From the NCBI GenBank assembly GCA_002319885.1, contig DCFT01000136.1, positions 1 to 12,806 on the forward strand: 12,806 bases of DNA. The letters are read 5' to 3'. This stretch comes from Bacteroidales bacterium UBA1797. GTDB taxonomy: Bacteria > Bacteroidota > Bacteroidia > Bacteroidales > VadinHA17. The position numbers and the translations under genes were made by a program. Positions 1 through 8,231 of this stretch are shown in pieces (within the stretch, counting starts at the first letter, position 1; every line of letters begins with the position of its first letter). The notes beneath the pieces are model-generated. The model had not been told where the DNA came from. It worked only from the letters and a program-made list of their open reading frames with translations, and did no database searches.

Positions 1-454
1 GAATAATTTCTTCGTCCTCCAGTGCGGTCAGGGGTCTAAAAGGAGGGCTGTATATTTTTGCCAGGACAAGACCGGGGTATTTCTTTTCAAAATATATCCT
101 CGCCTTGTCCAGCATTTCCTGCGCCCCTCCATAAATACCAACGGGAATTTTCTGCCGCTCGGCGGCAATCAACAGATCTGACAGCAAATCCATTCCCGCT
201 ACCCGGTCCTGCTTAATTCCAAATAAAAATCTTAAAGCCCACCGGAGCGGTATTCCGTCCGGAGTTACCAGACTCGCACGATTTAAAATCTGGGTAAACT
301 GGTCTGAATGATACGCTTCCATGAGCATGTGAACATTTGCAACACAAACATAGCCGGAATAGCCTTCAGAAGAAGCCTGTGAGATAATAGTTTCAACAAA
401 AGATGAATAATCTCCCAGATTTATATTAACACCAAACAATTTCTTCCTTCTCAT
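1..454 (-). CDS. WecG/TagA/CpsF-family glycosyltransferase (GT26), C-terminus cut by window edge
   Basis: The gene begins at the ATG at 454-452 and runs off the left edge after 151 codons; the family is usually about 240-260 residues, so roughly 60% is present. An in-frame TGA at 490-488 limits the start and this is the only ATG after it. Visible GT26 signatures are VANVHMLMEAY (38-48), LVTPDGIPLRW (62-72) with the conserved Asp at 66, VAGMDLL (85-91), and GIYGGAQEM (106-114). The family transfers HexNAc, mannosaminuronic acid or similar sugars onto a polyprenyl-diphosphate-linked acceptor at the cytoplasmic membrane, usually early in the repeat unit. It is the last visible gene of the leftward run, 84 bp after the preceding GT4. 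GT26 genes often lie beside the initiating sugar-phosphate transferase, so that gene may follow outside the window. The family call is firm; the donor sugar is unknown. Confidence 0.88.
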   Translation of the reverse strand, partial: MRRKKLFGVNINLGDYSSFVETIISQASSEGYSGYVCVANVHMLMEAYHSDQFTQILNRASLVTPDGIPLRWALRFLFGIKQDRVAGMDLLSDLLIAAERQKIPVGIYGGAQEMLDKARIYFEKKYPGLVLAKIYSPPFRPLTALEDEEII

Positions 455-538
455 GGATGCTTCAATTAGATGATGATTGCGTTTTTTTCAGCCCGGACTT
501 AACTGTTCAGGTTCTCATCCGTCCGAAGTTTTACGAAA

Positions 539-1717
539 TCATATCATACCGGATGTATTATTTATTACAGACTGGTAAATGTTTAAAAGTTGTACACGGT
601 TCTTAAGGGGTGTATATAGATTTTCATAGGTTGAAATACAATTTTTCCTGTATTGTTCCTTTCCGGCCTCGTTCAGGTTTTTCCAGAAATCCAGCCGGTT
701 ACGCAGGGAATTCTTATCATCCGCTTTAAATAACAATCCGGTTACCCCTTCGCGGACGAGTTCCGTTGGAGACCCTATATCAGAAGCAATTACAGGACAA
801 CCCGCGGAGAAAGCCTCTGTAATTACCAGCCCGAATGTTTCAAAACATATCGAGGGAAAAATCAAGGCCGTGCTGGCGCTCAAAGCTGCTTTTACACCTT
901 CTTTACTGAGGTTGCCGACATATTGAATATTGGAATTCCCGGAGCAGGTTTCCCTTATCATATCCGATAAAGGTCCGCTGCCGGCAATAACCAGTTCATG
1001 AGGGCTGTTTTTAAATGCCTCAAGTAAAACATGAATGCCTTTTTCTTCCGATAAGCGACCGATAAACGAAAAATGACTGCCTCTTTTAGCAGGTAAAACG
1101 ACCGTATTAACTGAAAAGTTTGGCTTTACAGCAAACTTTTCCGGAGGCAGGTCCAGGTAACTTTTATTTTCGGTGAATAATTTTTTAACCGAACCCGTAG
1201 GCACTATATACAGGTCCACTTTATGCCAGGTTCCTAATTTTTTGTGAAAGTAAACTACAAAAGCCATCCAGAAACTTTGGAAAAAAGAATTGTGGTATAC
1301 TTTTTTTTGAACAGCCAGCCAGGGAAATCCCCTTTTATCAATACTGCCGGTAAATAGTTTGCCCTTATGCACTAAAGTAGCAGAAGGGCAAAGAAGGCGG
1401 TAATTGGGTACATTGATAACAACCCGGACTCCCAGTTTTTTTGCCACCCGAATGATTATGGGTCCTGTAGCATAATGCCAGTTATATATCTGGATAATAT
1501 CCGGTTTAAACCGGAAAATGATCCGCTTTACCTTCCCTGCTACACTGATATTCCAGATTGACAGGAGGAATTGAACAGCTCCCCTCCAGCCGGTTAAATT
1601 GCGAAAAGTAATTGCTCTTACATCCTCTGTTTGTTTCAATAGTTCAAACTCCTGTTCAAATACCTCATCTTCCCCTCCCCTTAACCTGTAATAACTGTGA
1701 ATAAGGATTATTTTCAC
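539..1717 (-). CDS. GT4-family glycosyltransferase with GTG start
   Basis: A 392-residue retaining GT-B glycosyltransferase of the GT4 type, acting on a nucleotide sugar and a lipid-linked acceptor on the cytoplasmic side of the membrane. The N-terminal domain starts MKIILIHSYY followed by RGGEDEV (13-19), a glycine-rich acceptor-side loop seen in many EPS GT4 enzymes. NYRLLCPSATL lies at 105-115. The C-terminal donor domain has FIGRLSEEKG (218-227), the VIAGSGP strand (243-249) and the E(x7)E motif with Glu293 and Glu301 in CFETFGLVITEAF. The start is GTG at 1717-1715: an in-frame TAA sits two codons upstream (1726-1724), leaving no room for an upstream ATG. The GTG is two bases after the stop of the preceding GT4, which points to translational coupling. 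The fold and class are secure; donor and linkage cannot be read from sequence. Confidence 0.92.
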   Translation of the reverse strand: MKIILIHSYYRLRGGEDEVFEQEFELLKQTEDVRAITFRNLTGWRGAVQFLLSIWNISVAGKVKRIIFRFKPDIIQIYNWHYATGPIIIRVAKKLGVRVVINVPNYRLLCPSATLVHKGKLFTGSIDKRGFPWLAVQKKVYHNSFFQSFWMAFVVYFHKKLGTWHKVDLYIVPTGSVKKLFTENKSYLDLPPEKFAVKPNFSVNTVVLPAKRGSHFSFIGRLSEEKGIHVLLEAFKNSPHELVIAGSGPLSDMIRETCSGNSNIQYVGNLSKEGVKAALSASTALIFPSICFETFGLVITEAFSAGCPVIASDIGSPTELVREGVTGLLFKADDKNSLRNRLDFWKNLNEAGKEQYRKNCISTYENLYTPLKNRVQLLNIYQSVINNTSGMI

Positions 1718-1719
1718 GA

Positions 1720-2742
1720 TTATTTAATTATGCTGTTAATATCACTTATCAGAGCCGCGGCAATTTTATCGGAGCGAAAGATTTCTGCAGAGCACAATGC
1801 ATTTTTAGAAAACCGGTCATAATCATTTAATATTCTGTAGATACATTCCATATACTCATCATCCGCAAAGGTAACCGGCAGTAAAAAACCGTTTACATTA
1901 TTCTTTATAATCCGGGCAATATCACCAACATCTGTTGAAATTACAGGAACTCCTACCGAAAGAGCCTCTGCAATAGCCATTGGCATTCCCTCCAGTGAAG
2001 AAGCCATCAAAAGAATTTTTTTGGTAGAATTTGCTTCCACCATATCTTCATTTTTCAATTCTCCAAGAAAAATTATTTTATTCTCCAAGCCTAAGAAAGA
2101 AACAAGTTTTTTCAGTGTGCCTTCAAGAGTACCGGTACCGGCAATATAAAACGGGTTTTCATTTTGAACCGACTCCGGAAGCCCTGCATACATTCTTATC
2201 AGCCTGTCTATATTTTTGACCTTCTCCAGCCGCCCTGAAAAAACCAATCCGCTTCGTTCTGAATTGACCTTTATTTTTACCGAATGTAATACGGGGTTGA
2301 AAATTTTTGGAATTCCTTTTCGTTCAACACCTACCGTATACATCAGGCTTGCTGTTCTTATTATACGTTGTTCCATCCGGTCAAATACCGATTTAAAATA
2401 TTTGCCGTACCAATACCTGGAATGCGACATTGGATTGGAATTCCCATGGAAAATATGGATGAAGGGGATTTTACCGAACGAAACTATATAGGACCCTTCA
2501 GGAACGTGAGATAAAATAACATCACAATCGTTTAACTGCTTTTTTTTCCCAAGCAGGTATAAAAGAAATATAAATCTTTGAGGAATGACTTTAATGCTTT
2601 CCAGCCAACCGGGAAGCACCATATAGCTAACATCAAATTCTTCCTGCATAAACGGATCCAGGTTCTTGATGAAAGGGGCAACTCCGCCATAAGACATTTT
2701 TATAGAAATGCTGTTAACAATACCTAGCCTACGTTTTCCCAT
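1720..2742 (-). CDS. GT4-family glycosyltransferase
   Basis: A 340-residue GT-B enzyme, slightly short for GT4. The N-terminal acceptor domain carries SYGGVAPFIKNL (17-28) and the strand IPFIHIFHGNSNP (92-104). The donor domain begins around VFSGRLEKVKNID (167-179), a form of the common GRL-KxKN segment, followed by FYIAGTGTLEG (198-208), and ends with the E(x7)E pair Glu251/Glu259 in SLEGMPMAIAEALSVGVPVIST. It starts at an ATG (2742-2740) and ends with TAA, two bases before the GTG of the next gene; the two GT4 genes are probably translated together. The upstream gap to the epimerase is 73 bp. It likely adds one sugar of the repeat unit. The EGMPMAIAEA form of the motif is common in Bacteroidota polysaccharide GT4 proteins. 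Specificity is unknown. Confidence 0.91.
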   Translation of the reverse strand: MGKRRLGIVNSISIKMSYGGVAPFIKNLDPFMQEEFDVSYMVLPGWLESIKVIPQRFIFLLYLLGKKKQLNDCDVILSHVPEGSYIVSFGKIPFIHIFHGNSNPMSHSRYWYGKYFKSVFDRMEQRIIRTASLMYTVGVERKGIPKIFNPVLHSVKIKVNSERSGLVFSGRLEKVKNIDRLIRMYAGLPESVQNENPFYIAGTGTLEGTLKKLVSFLGLENKIIFLGELKNEDMVEANSTKKILLMASSLEGMPMAIAEALSVGVPVISTDVGDIARIIKNNVNGFLLPVTFADDEYMECIYRILNDYDRFSKNALCSAEIFRSDKIAAALISDINSIIK

Positions 2743-2815
2743 TTTTTCAATTTAATCGCATTCCGTATGAAACCTGACGCTTCCGGAATTGCATTGGGTA
2801 CCCTTCTGTTTCTTA

Positions 2816-3805
2816 TCAAAATGCAGCGCTACGCTGTATATGGTCTGGATAAAGACCCGATTTTTTACTCTGGTACCAGGTCACAAAATGATCTATGCCA
2901 TTTTTCAGGTCAAATTGGGGATTATACCCTATTTCCCTTCTGGCCTTTTCTATATCCGCATAGGTGACCTGTACATCACCAGGCTGCATGGGTTTCATAT
3001 CCAGTATAGCCTTTTTACCCAGCCTGTCTTCTATAGTTTTTATCAGATCATTTAATAATATGATCCTTGATTCTCCGAGGTTATATAACTTGAAGCTTTT
3101 CATTTTGTGCAACGCGCAATCAATACCATCTGTAATGTCGCTTATATAGGTATAATCTCGTCCCGTACTGCCATTTCCAAAAACAGGTATCGGTTTATCT
3201 TCATCAATAAACCGCGTGAACTTATGGATGGCCAGGTCGGGGCGTTGCCTTGGTCCAAAAACAGTGAAAAACCGGAGGCAGGTAATATCAAATTCATACA
3301 GGTGGCAATACACATGACAAAGCAATTCGCCACTTTTTTTCGTACTTGCATACGGTGAAATGGGGTTATCCACGAAATCCGTTTCAGCAAAAGGTGTTTT
3401 CGTGTTATTCCCGTAAATTGAAGAAGAAGATGCAAACAGCATTTTCGTAATTCCATTTTCCCGCATACATTCCAGGATGTTAACGGTACCCATAACATTT
3501 GTTTGGTAATAATCACCTATGTTTTCTATCGAAGGCCGGACACCTGCCTTGGCTGCCAAATGGATTACGACTTCAATTTTGTATTGGTTAAATATATCAT
3601 TTAAAAAATCTTTTTCCAGAATATCTCCTTCATGGAAAGAAAACCGGTTATTTCCAATTAAACCCTCAATATTTTGCATTTTAAAATGACGCGGATAAAA
3701 CGGATCAAAATTATCCAGTCCAACCACATAATGACCATTTGAAACCAGTTTTTCCGAAGTGTGGGAACCTATAAATCCGGCAGCGCCGGTTATCAGAATA
3801 TTCAT
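2816..3805 (-). CDS. NAD-dependent nucleotide-sugar epimerase, UDP-glucuronate 4-epimerase-like (extended SDR)
   Basis: A complete 329-residue extended short-chain dehydrogenase/reductase. The Rossmann NAD-binding motif is TGAAGFIGSH (6-15), followed by the acidic LDNFD segment (30-34). HLAAKAGVRPSIEN (82-95), the serine run ahead of IYG (126-132), the catalytic Tyr152/Lys156 pair in PYASTKKS, and RFFTVFGPRQRPDLA (178-192) match the pattern of UDP-glucuronate 4-epimerases. GRDYTYISDI (215-224) and the C-terminal GDVQVTYADIEKARREIGYNP (from 276) are also family-typical. It would epimerise UDP-glucuronate to UDP-galacturonate, or a related UDP-hexose, in the cytosol for the neighbouring glycosyltransferases. 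No UDP-glucose dehydrogenase is visible here, so a glucuronate substrate would have to come from elsewhere. The epimerase family is certain; related 4-epimerases or 4,6-dehydratases with similar motifs keep the exact substrate open. Confidence 0.87.
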   Translation of the reverse strand: MNILITGAAGFIGSHTSEKLVSNGHYVVGLDNFDPFYPRHFKMQNIEGLIGNNRFSFHEGDILEKDFLNDIFNQYKIEVVIHLAAKAGVRPSIENIGDYYQTNVMGTVNILECMRENGITKMLFASSSSIYGNNTKTPFAETDFVDNPISPYASTKKSGELLCHVYCHLYEFDITCLRFFTVFGPRQRPDLAIHKFTRFIDEDKPIPVFGNGSTGRDYTYISDITDGIDCALHKMKSFKLYNLGESRIILLNDLIKTIEDRLGKKAILDMKPMQPGDVQVTYADIEKARREIGYNPQFDLKNGIDHFVTWYQSKKSGLYPDHIQRSAAF

Positions 3806-3860
3806 TTCATCATTTTAAATTCCGTGTAATACTAAATTCCCAAAAGACCGTCTTACCCAA

Positions 3861-5003
3861 TTAATCATTTCTTGCTTTCAGATTTAAATTTCGATATATA
3901 TCAATATATTCTGTCGTTTTCTTTTCGAGATCAAAATTTTCCCAGACATATTTTTGCGCGTTTTCTCCCAATTCCCGCAAAAGATTCCTGTTATTATATA
4001 AATTAGTGATTCTCTCCTTCAATTGATTTTCATTGCGTGGATCAATCAAATACCCGTTGTAATTATCTTTTACCACCTCATCTGTACCTCCTCCCCGGGT
4101 AGCCAGAACCGGTTTACCTGAGGCCATATATTCAATTATGGAGTTGGATATCCCTTCACCATGATTTTCAGTGTTCGTCATTAAAACTCCGATATCTATG
4201 ATCTGAAGTATAGACTCAATATCATCTCTTTTCCCGGTAAATATTATTTGCCGGTCCCTCAACAATTTTTCAGGGATTTTCTTTTTCAACTGTTCGAGTG
4301 TTGGACCTTTCCCTACCAACAAAAAGACAAGTGAGGCATTTTTCGCACACAATTCAATTGCTGCATTTACCAACGTTTCAAAATCCTTTCTTTCATCAAA
4401 CGTAGCTACCATGGCGATAATAAATAATTCACCTGATTTATCTCCTAAAATCTCCTTTCGCAAACCAATTACAGGGCGCAGGTTTTCAAACCGTTTGATG
4501 TCAATACCATTATAAATACAGATCGACTTTTGTCTTGGTGTTTTATAAGACAGGATCCCCGCCTTTGAATTGGATATAAATAAGCTGGTAAAAGGAGTTA
4601 TTAATTTGACCCTGAAATAGTGCTTGTTAAATAAATTCAAATGAAGTGGAGCATCAGCCAATACGGCACTGATCATGGGTGTTCTGTTAAATAAGTTAGA
4701 GATTGAAAGATAAACACTTGCCATTGTGCTCCACGATTGAATGATATCCGGCTTAAATTCAGATATGATCCTTTTTAATTTAAACGGAATGGTCAGGTCC
4801 TTATTAAATTTTCTTTTTAAAACCTCAAATTTTATCTGCATTTCATACACATAATCGTAATCCACATGATCAGTCAGCGCAACCAGGTATATGTCAAACT
4901 GATCATCCACCTTTTTAAGGCCTTTGATAAGTTCAAGCATCCGCCTTTCCTTGCCTCCTTTTCCAAGGGAATCTATAACCATCAGGATTTTCATACCCGG
5001 CAT
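3861..5003 (-). CDS. GT4-family glycosyltransferase
   Basis: A 380-residue GT-B glycosyltransferase. The N-terminal domain opens with MKILMVIDSLGKGGKERRM (from residue 4), the usual glycine-rich GGxER loop of EPS GT4 enzymes. PDIIQSWSTMASVY (85-98) is the acceptor-domain strand with the Trp-Ser feature of this subgroup, and CIYNGIDIKRF (162-172) marks the domain linker. The donor domain has MVATFDERKDFETLV (198-212), LLVGKGPTLEQ (228-238) and the E(x7)E motif Glu283/Glu291 in HGEGISNSIIEYMASGKPV. Two in-frame ATGs occur, at 5003-5001 and 4994-4992; family alignments usually begin at MKIL, so the second may be the true start, shortening the protein by three residues. It sits 41 bp after asnB and 55 bp before the epimerase. 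It is likely to add one sugar of the repeat unit; the donor is unknown. Confidence 0.92.
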   Translation of the reverse strand: MPGMKILMVIDSLGKGGKERRMLELIKGLKKVDDQFDIYLVALTDHVDYDYVYEMQIKFEVLKRKFNKDLTIPFKLKRIISEFKPDIIQSWSTMASVYLSISNLFNRTPMISAVLADAPLHLNLFNKHYFRVKLITPFTSLFISNSKAGILSYKTPRQKSICIYNGIDIKRFENLRPVIGLRKEILGDKSGELFIIAMVATFDERKDFETLVNAAIELCAKNASLVFLLVGKGPTLEQLKKKIPEKLLRDRQIIFTGKRDDIESILQIIDIGVLMTNTENHGEGISNSIIEYMASGKPVLATRGGGTDEVVKDNYNGYLIDPRNENQLKERITNLYNNRNLLRELGENAQKYVWENFDLEKKTTEYIDIYRNLNLKARND

Positions 5004-5044
5004 GTAAAATACTTTTCCTGCATTTAGAATTTTATTAAAGGGTG

Positions 5045-6967
5045 TTATAAATTATTATTATTCATCCACCTGTCGTACCACATTTGAAACATTAACAGGA
5101 ACCATATTTTTTGATCATTCTCCTTTTTAGCAACATAATAACTTCTTTTTATCTGCGAAACATATCCAACATTAAAAATATTCTGTTTCTTAATAAATGC
5201 ATCGTCAAGGTATTTATCAACCAAGGGCTTCAGGACGTCATTTAACCAGCTATTCAATGGAACTATAAAGCCCGATTTTGGCCTGTTCATCAATTTCTCA
5301 GGTACATATTGATGAACAATCTGACGTAATATGTATTTACGCTGGCCATGATAAATTTTATATTCAACCGGCAAACTGGCTGCCCACTCTATAATGTGCT
5401 GGTCTAAAAAAGGCTCCCTGCCTTCAAGACTAACGGACATGGTAGCCCGGTCAACTTTTTGAAGAATATCATCTACCATATATGTCTGGTAATCTTTAAC
5501 CATGGCATAGGTCAAAGGATCAAACTGCTCAACTTTTAATTCCTGGCTAAAATGTGCTGAAAAAATGGTTTCAATTTTATCGCTGAAAAGATCACTTCTT
5601 TCCCTGTCATTATAATTTACAGTCATCCCGAGGAAAATATTCTGTGGACTGGGATCTTTCAATAAAGCAGCTAACTTTTGATACCTTCTTCTGAATATGT
5701 TATTATCCCGGAATGTTGGCCACCGGTCGATGGGAATGGATCTTAATATTGCAGCCCCGCTATTTCTGGCTATTGATGGAATGGCATTCATCTTCCTGTA
5801 ATATTTAAGCATCCAGTCATATCGGTCATATCCTCCGAAAATTTCATCTCCGGCATCAGCTGACAATGCGACGGTTACGCTTGCCCTGGCCATTTTGCTT
5901 ACCAGTATCGTTGGAATCGCACTATTATCGGCAAAAGGCTCATCGTAGTAAAATGAAAGCCGTGGAATAACGTCCAGGGCATCTTTTTCGGTGCAATAAT
6001 ATTCATGGTGATCCGTACCCAGAACATGTGCGATCTGCTTTGCAAACGCCGCTTCGTTCAGTTTCTCATCTTCAAAACCAATTGTAAAAGTCTTCAGCTT
6101 CCGTGTATTATTCTTTTGCAGCAGGGCAACAAGGCAGGAACTGTCGTATCCCCCACTTAAAAAAACACCTACCGGTACATCTGCGATCATCCTGTAATTA
6201 AACGCCTTCTCAAGCACTTTTTCCGTTTCCAAAATGGCATCGCTGATGGGTATTTTTAATTTTTCCTTATTATAAAAGTCATAAACGTTCCAGTATTTCC
6301 CCGTTTCTATTTTCTTTTTTTTCAGGTCCAGTGTAAGGAAATGAGCAGGAAGCAATTTGAAGGTATCTTTAAAAATGCAATGCGGCGCCGGGACATAACC
6401 AAATTGCATATAGGATCCCACGGCATTTATTTCTATTTCCTTCTGAAAATTGGGATTTGCCATTAAGGCTTTTAGTTCTGACCCAAAAAGAAACAAATCA
6501 TTTTTCCAATAATAAAAAAATGGTTTTACTCCCGCCCGGTCCCTGCAGCAGAACAATTCTTCCTTTAGTGAATCATAAATCACAAAGGCAAACATGCCGA
6601 CAAAATACTTCAAAGCGTTCATGCCCCATTCATGGTAAGCATGGAGGATAACTTCGGTATCAGACTGCGTTTCAAAGCGATGTCCCAGATCCGCTAATAT
6701 TACTTTGATTTCTGCAAAATTATAGATCTCTCCATTGTAGACGATCCAATATCGCCCGTTTAAAAATTGCATAGGCTGATTGCCCGCAGGAGAAAGGTCA
6801 ATTATTGAAAGTCTTCTGTGCCCGAGGCCAACAGCATAGTCTGAAAATTGATTGAAAAAATATCCGTGTGCATCAGGGCCCCTGTGCAGAAGGGCATCCG
6901 TCATGGATTTAAGCTCTGTTCTGCCATTTACGGCTTTAAAATCGATAAATCCTGAGATTCCGCACAT
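5045..6967 (-). CDS. asnB: AsnB-type glutamine-dependent amidotransferase (asparagine synthetase family) within the EPS operon
   Basis: A complete 640-residue two-domain enzyme. The N-terminal class II glutaminase domain begins with the nucleophile in MCGISGF (Cys2, after Met removal), with HRGPD (28-32), GHRRLSIIDLS (49-59), YNGEIYN (77-83) and SDTE (102-105) lining the glutamine site. The C-terminal ATP-pyrophosphatase domain has the PP-loop SGGYDSS (271-277), EPFADNSAIPT (344-354), SADAGDEIFGGY (369-380) and the SLEGREPFLD stretch near 513-522. All catalytic elements seem intact. Canonical AsnB makes asparagine from aspartate, ATP and glutamine. Homologues of this length in polysaccharide clusters are often proposed to amidate a uronic acid; Pseudomonas WbpS is such a case. 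Its position between two glycosyltransferases and near a uronate-type epimerase supports that role here, but housekeeping asparagine synthesis cannot be excluded. Confidence 0.93.
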   Translation of the reverse strand: MCGISGFIDFKAVNGRTELKSMTDALLHRGPDAHGYFFNQFSDYAVGLGHRRLSIIDLSPAGNQPMQFLNGRYWIVYNGEIYNFAEIKVILADLGHRFETQSDTEVILHAYHEWGMNALKYFVGMFAFVIYDSLKEELFCCRDRAGVKPFFYYWKNDLFLFGSELKALMANPNFQKEIEINAVGSYMQFGYVPAPHCIFKDTFKLLPAHFLTLDLKKKKIETGKYWNVYDFYNKEKLKIPISDAILETEKVLEKAFNYRMIADVPVGVFLSGGYDSSCLVALLQKNNTRKLKTFTIGFEDEKLNEAAFAKQIAHVLGTDHHEYYCTEKDALDVIPRLSFYYDEPFADNSAIPTILVSKMARASVTVALSADAGDEIFGGYDRYDWMLKYYRKMNAIPSIARNSGAAILRSIPIDRWPTFRDNNIFRRRYQKLAALLKDPSPQNIFLGMTVNYNDRERSDLFSDKIETIFSAHFSQELKVEQFDPLTYAMVKDYQTYMVDDILQKVDRATMSVSLEGREPFLDQHIIEWAASLPVEYKIYHGQRKYILRQIVHQYVPEKLMNRPKSGFIVPLNSWLNDVLKPLVDKYLDDAFIKKQNIFNVGYVSQIKRSYYVAKKENDQKIWFLLMFQMWYDRWMNNNNL

Positions 6968-7079
6968 AATTCTTAGGTTAAGGTCTAATTTTTCGGTTTC
7001 TCAGGATAATCGGATAGCGTAACCTGTCTTTTTCCAGGTATTTATACGAAGGTTAATAATAGAAAAATTTCGTAAATAT

Positions 7080-8219
7080 TCAAAATGAAACCGAAGAAAA
7101 TATTGATTGGTATTCCTTTATCATAGACAAATAGGAATATTTAGCATTAAAATCGGTAAAAGCCCTTTCCGCAAGGTATTCTGCCAAAAGGGGATCTGAA
7201 AATATTCTTTTAATCGATTCTGCGAGCCGGGAACTGTTCTTTGTTTCGTAAAGCAGGGCGTTTTGTTCATGGATAAGCATCCGGTTTATCCCGGGAGCAT
7301 CTGAAGCAATGATTGTCAGCCTGTTATACATAGCTTCCAAAAGCGAAAGCGAAGTACCTTCGTAATCGGAGGAAATGATGTATGCATCAGCTGCTTTATA
7401 ATAATCCGGGATCGTATCCCTGGCAACAAGGCCCTCCAATCGAATGTATTTGCCCAGCTGGTAATCTGCAATCCTTCTCGTTAACTCCTTTTCCATATCC
7501 CCCTTACCTGCAATAACCAGGCGGACATTTTCCTTTTCAAGCCAGCCGTTACCAACTTTTCCAAATGCATCAATGATTTTATCGGGGTTTTTCATTGCTT
7601 TCAGCGACCCAACAAAAAGAAGTATTTTCTCATTATTGCCGAATCCCAATCGTGTTTTCAATTCCTGCTTCGATTTTACAGACTGCTGAAAAGGAATCAA
7701 TGGAGGAATAAAATGAAATTCCTGGTCCGGAATGGACTTTTTGAATGAAATGCAAATCGGCTCTGAAACGCCAATAACTGCATGCGCATTCCTGAAATAA
7801 GTCACAAATGGATACCTGAATTTCCAGTCCGGTTCTTTGCCCCAATGTATTGTTATAATATACGGGATTTTGAAAAATCGCAAAATGAAACTTTGGGAAT
7901 AAACAATAATCCAGGATTGCTCGGCATAACTTAAATAAGCAAAATTGACCAGTTTTCGCACTTTAAATACGGAAATAAAAAACTGAATCGGATAAAATAA
8001 TTTAACCGGCCAGCGCTTTTTAAAGGGTATAAAAAATCCATTTGGACTTTCTGTTCTTCTTTCCCCTAAATAATAAATCGTATTTTTTGTATCACTTAGT
8101 TGATAATTAAGGAAATAATAATTAAAAATCTCCATTCCACCGGTAACATAGGGGTACAAGGAACCCAGTATATAAAGTCCTGCCGGATTAACGATCTTCT
8201 TTGAGGTTTTCCTGTTCAT
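7080..8219 (-). CDS. GT4-family glycosyltransferase
   Basis: A 379-residue GT-B glycosyltransferase. The basic N-terminus (MNRKTSKK) is followed by GLYILGSLYPYVTGGMEIF (14-32), the glycine-rich acceptor-side loop. ITIHWGKEP (122-130) and HAVIGVSEPI (146-155) are typical mid-domain segments. The donor domain contains LFVGSLKAMKNPDKII (201-216), LVIAGKGDMEKEL (234-246) and the E(x7)E pair Glu287/Glu295 in YEGTSLSLLEAM. It begins at an ATG 12 bp after the stop of the Wzy-like gene, indicating co-transcription. A 112-bp gap, the longest within the run, follows it before asnB. The aromatic, basic stretches around 63-95 could help contact the membrane. It likely transfers one sugar to the lipid-linked repeat unit; specificity is unknown. 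Confidence 0.92.
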   Translation of the reverse strand: MNRKTSKKIVNPAGLYILGSLYPYVTGGMEIFNYYFLNYQLSDTKNTIYYLGERRTESPNGFFIPFKKRWPVKLFYPIQFFISVFKVRKLVNFAYLSYAEQSWIIVYSQSFILRFFKIPYIITIHWGKEPDWKFRYPFVTYFRNAHAVIGVSEPICISFKKSIPDQEFHFIPPLIPFQQSVKSKQELKTRLGFGNNEKILLFVGSLKAMKNPDKIIDAFGKVGNGWLEKENVRLVIAGKGDMEKELTRRIADYQLGKYIRLEGLVARDTIPDYYKAADAYIISSDYEGTSLSLLEAMYNRLTIIASDAPGINRMLIHEQNALLYETKNSSRLAESIKRIFSDPLLAEYLAERAFTDFNAKYSYLSMIKEYQSIFSSVSF

Positions 8220-8231
8220 TTTCCCGTACTA

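Noticed and set aside
482..532. Possible hairpin between the GT4 and GT26 genes, with CGGAC/GTCCG arms near an A/T run
   Set aside because: The stem is about five G-C-rich pairs plus wobbles with a 20-nt-plus loop, and in the leftward direction it is followed by A rather than U residues.
2031..3358. Several + strand open frames of 60-90 codons opposite the GT4 and epimerase genes
   Set aside because: They are antisense to well-supported genes, overlap one another, and have no family-like motifs.
7033..7053. ACCTG/CAGGT inverted repeat in the 112-bp gap before asnB
   Set aside because: Only five base pairs with an eight-base loop; expected by chance, and no promoter pattern was seen in the gap.
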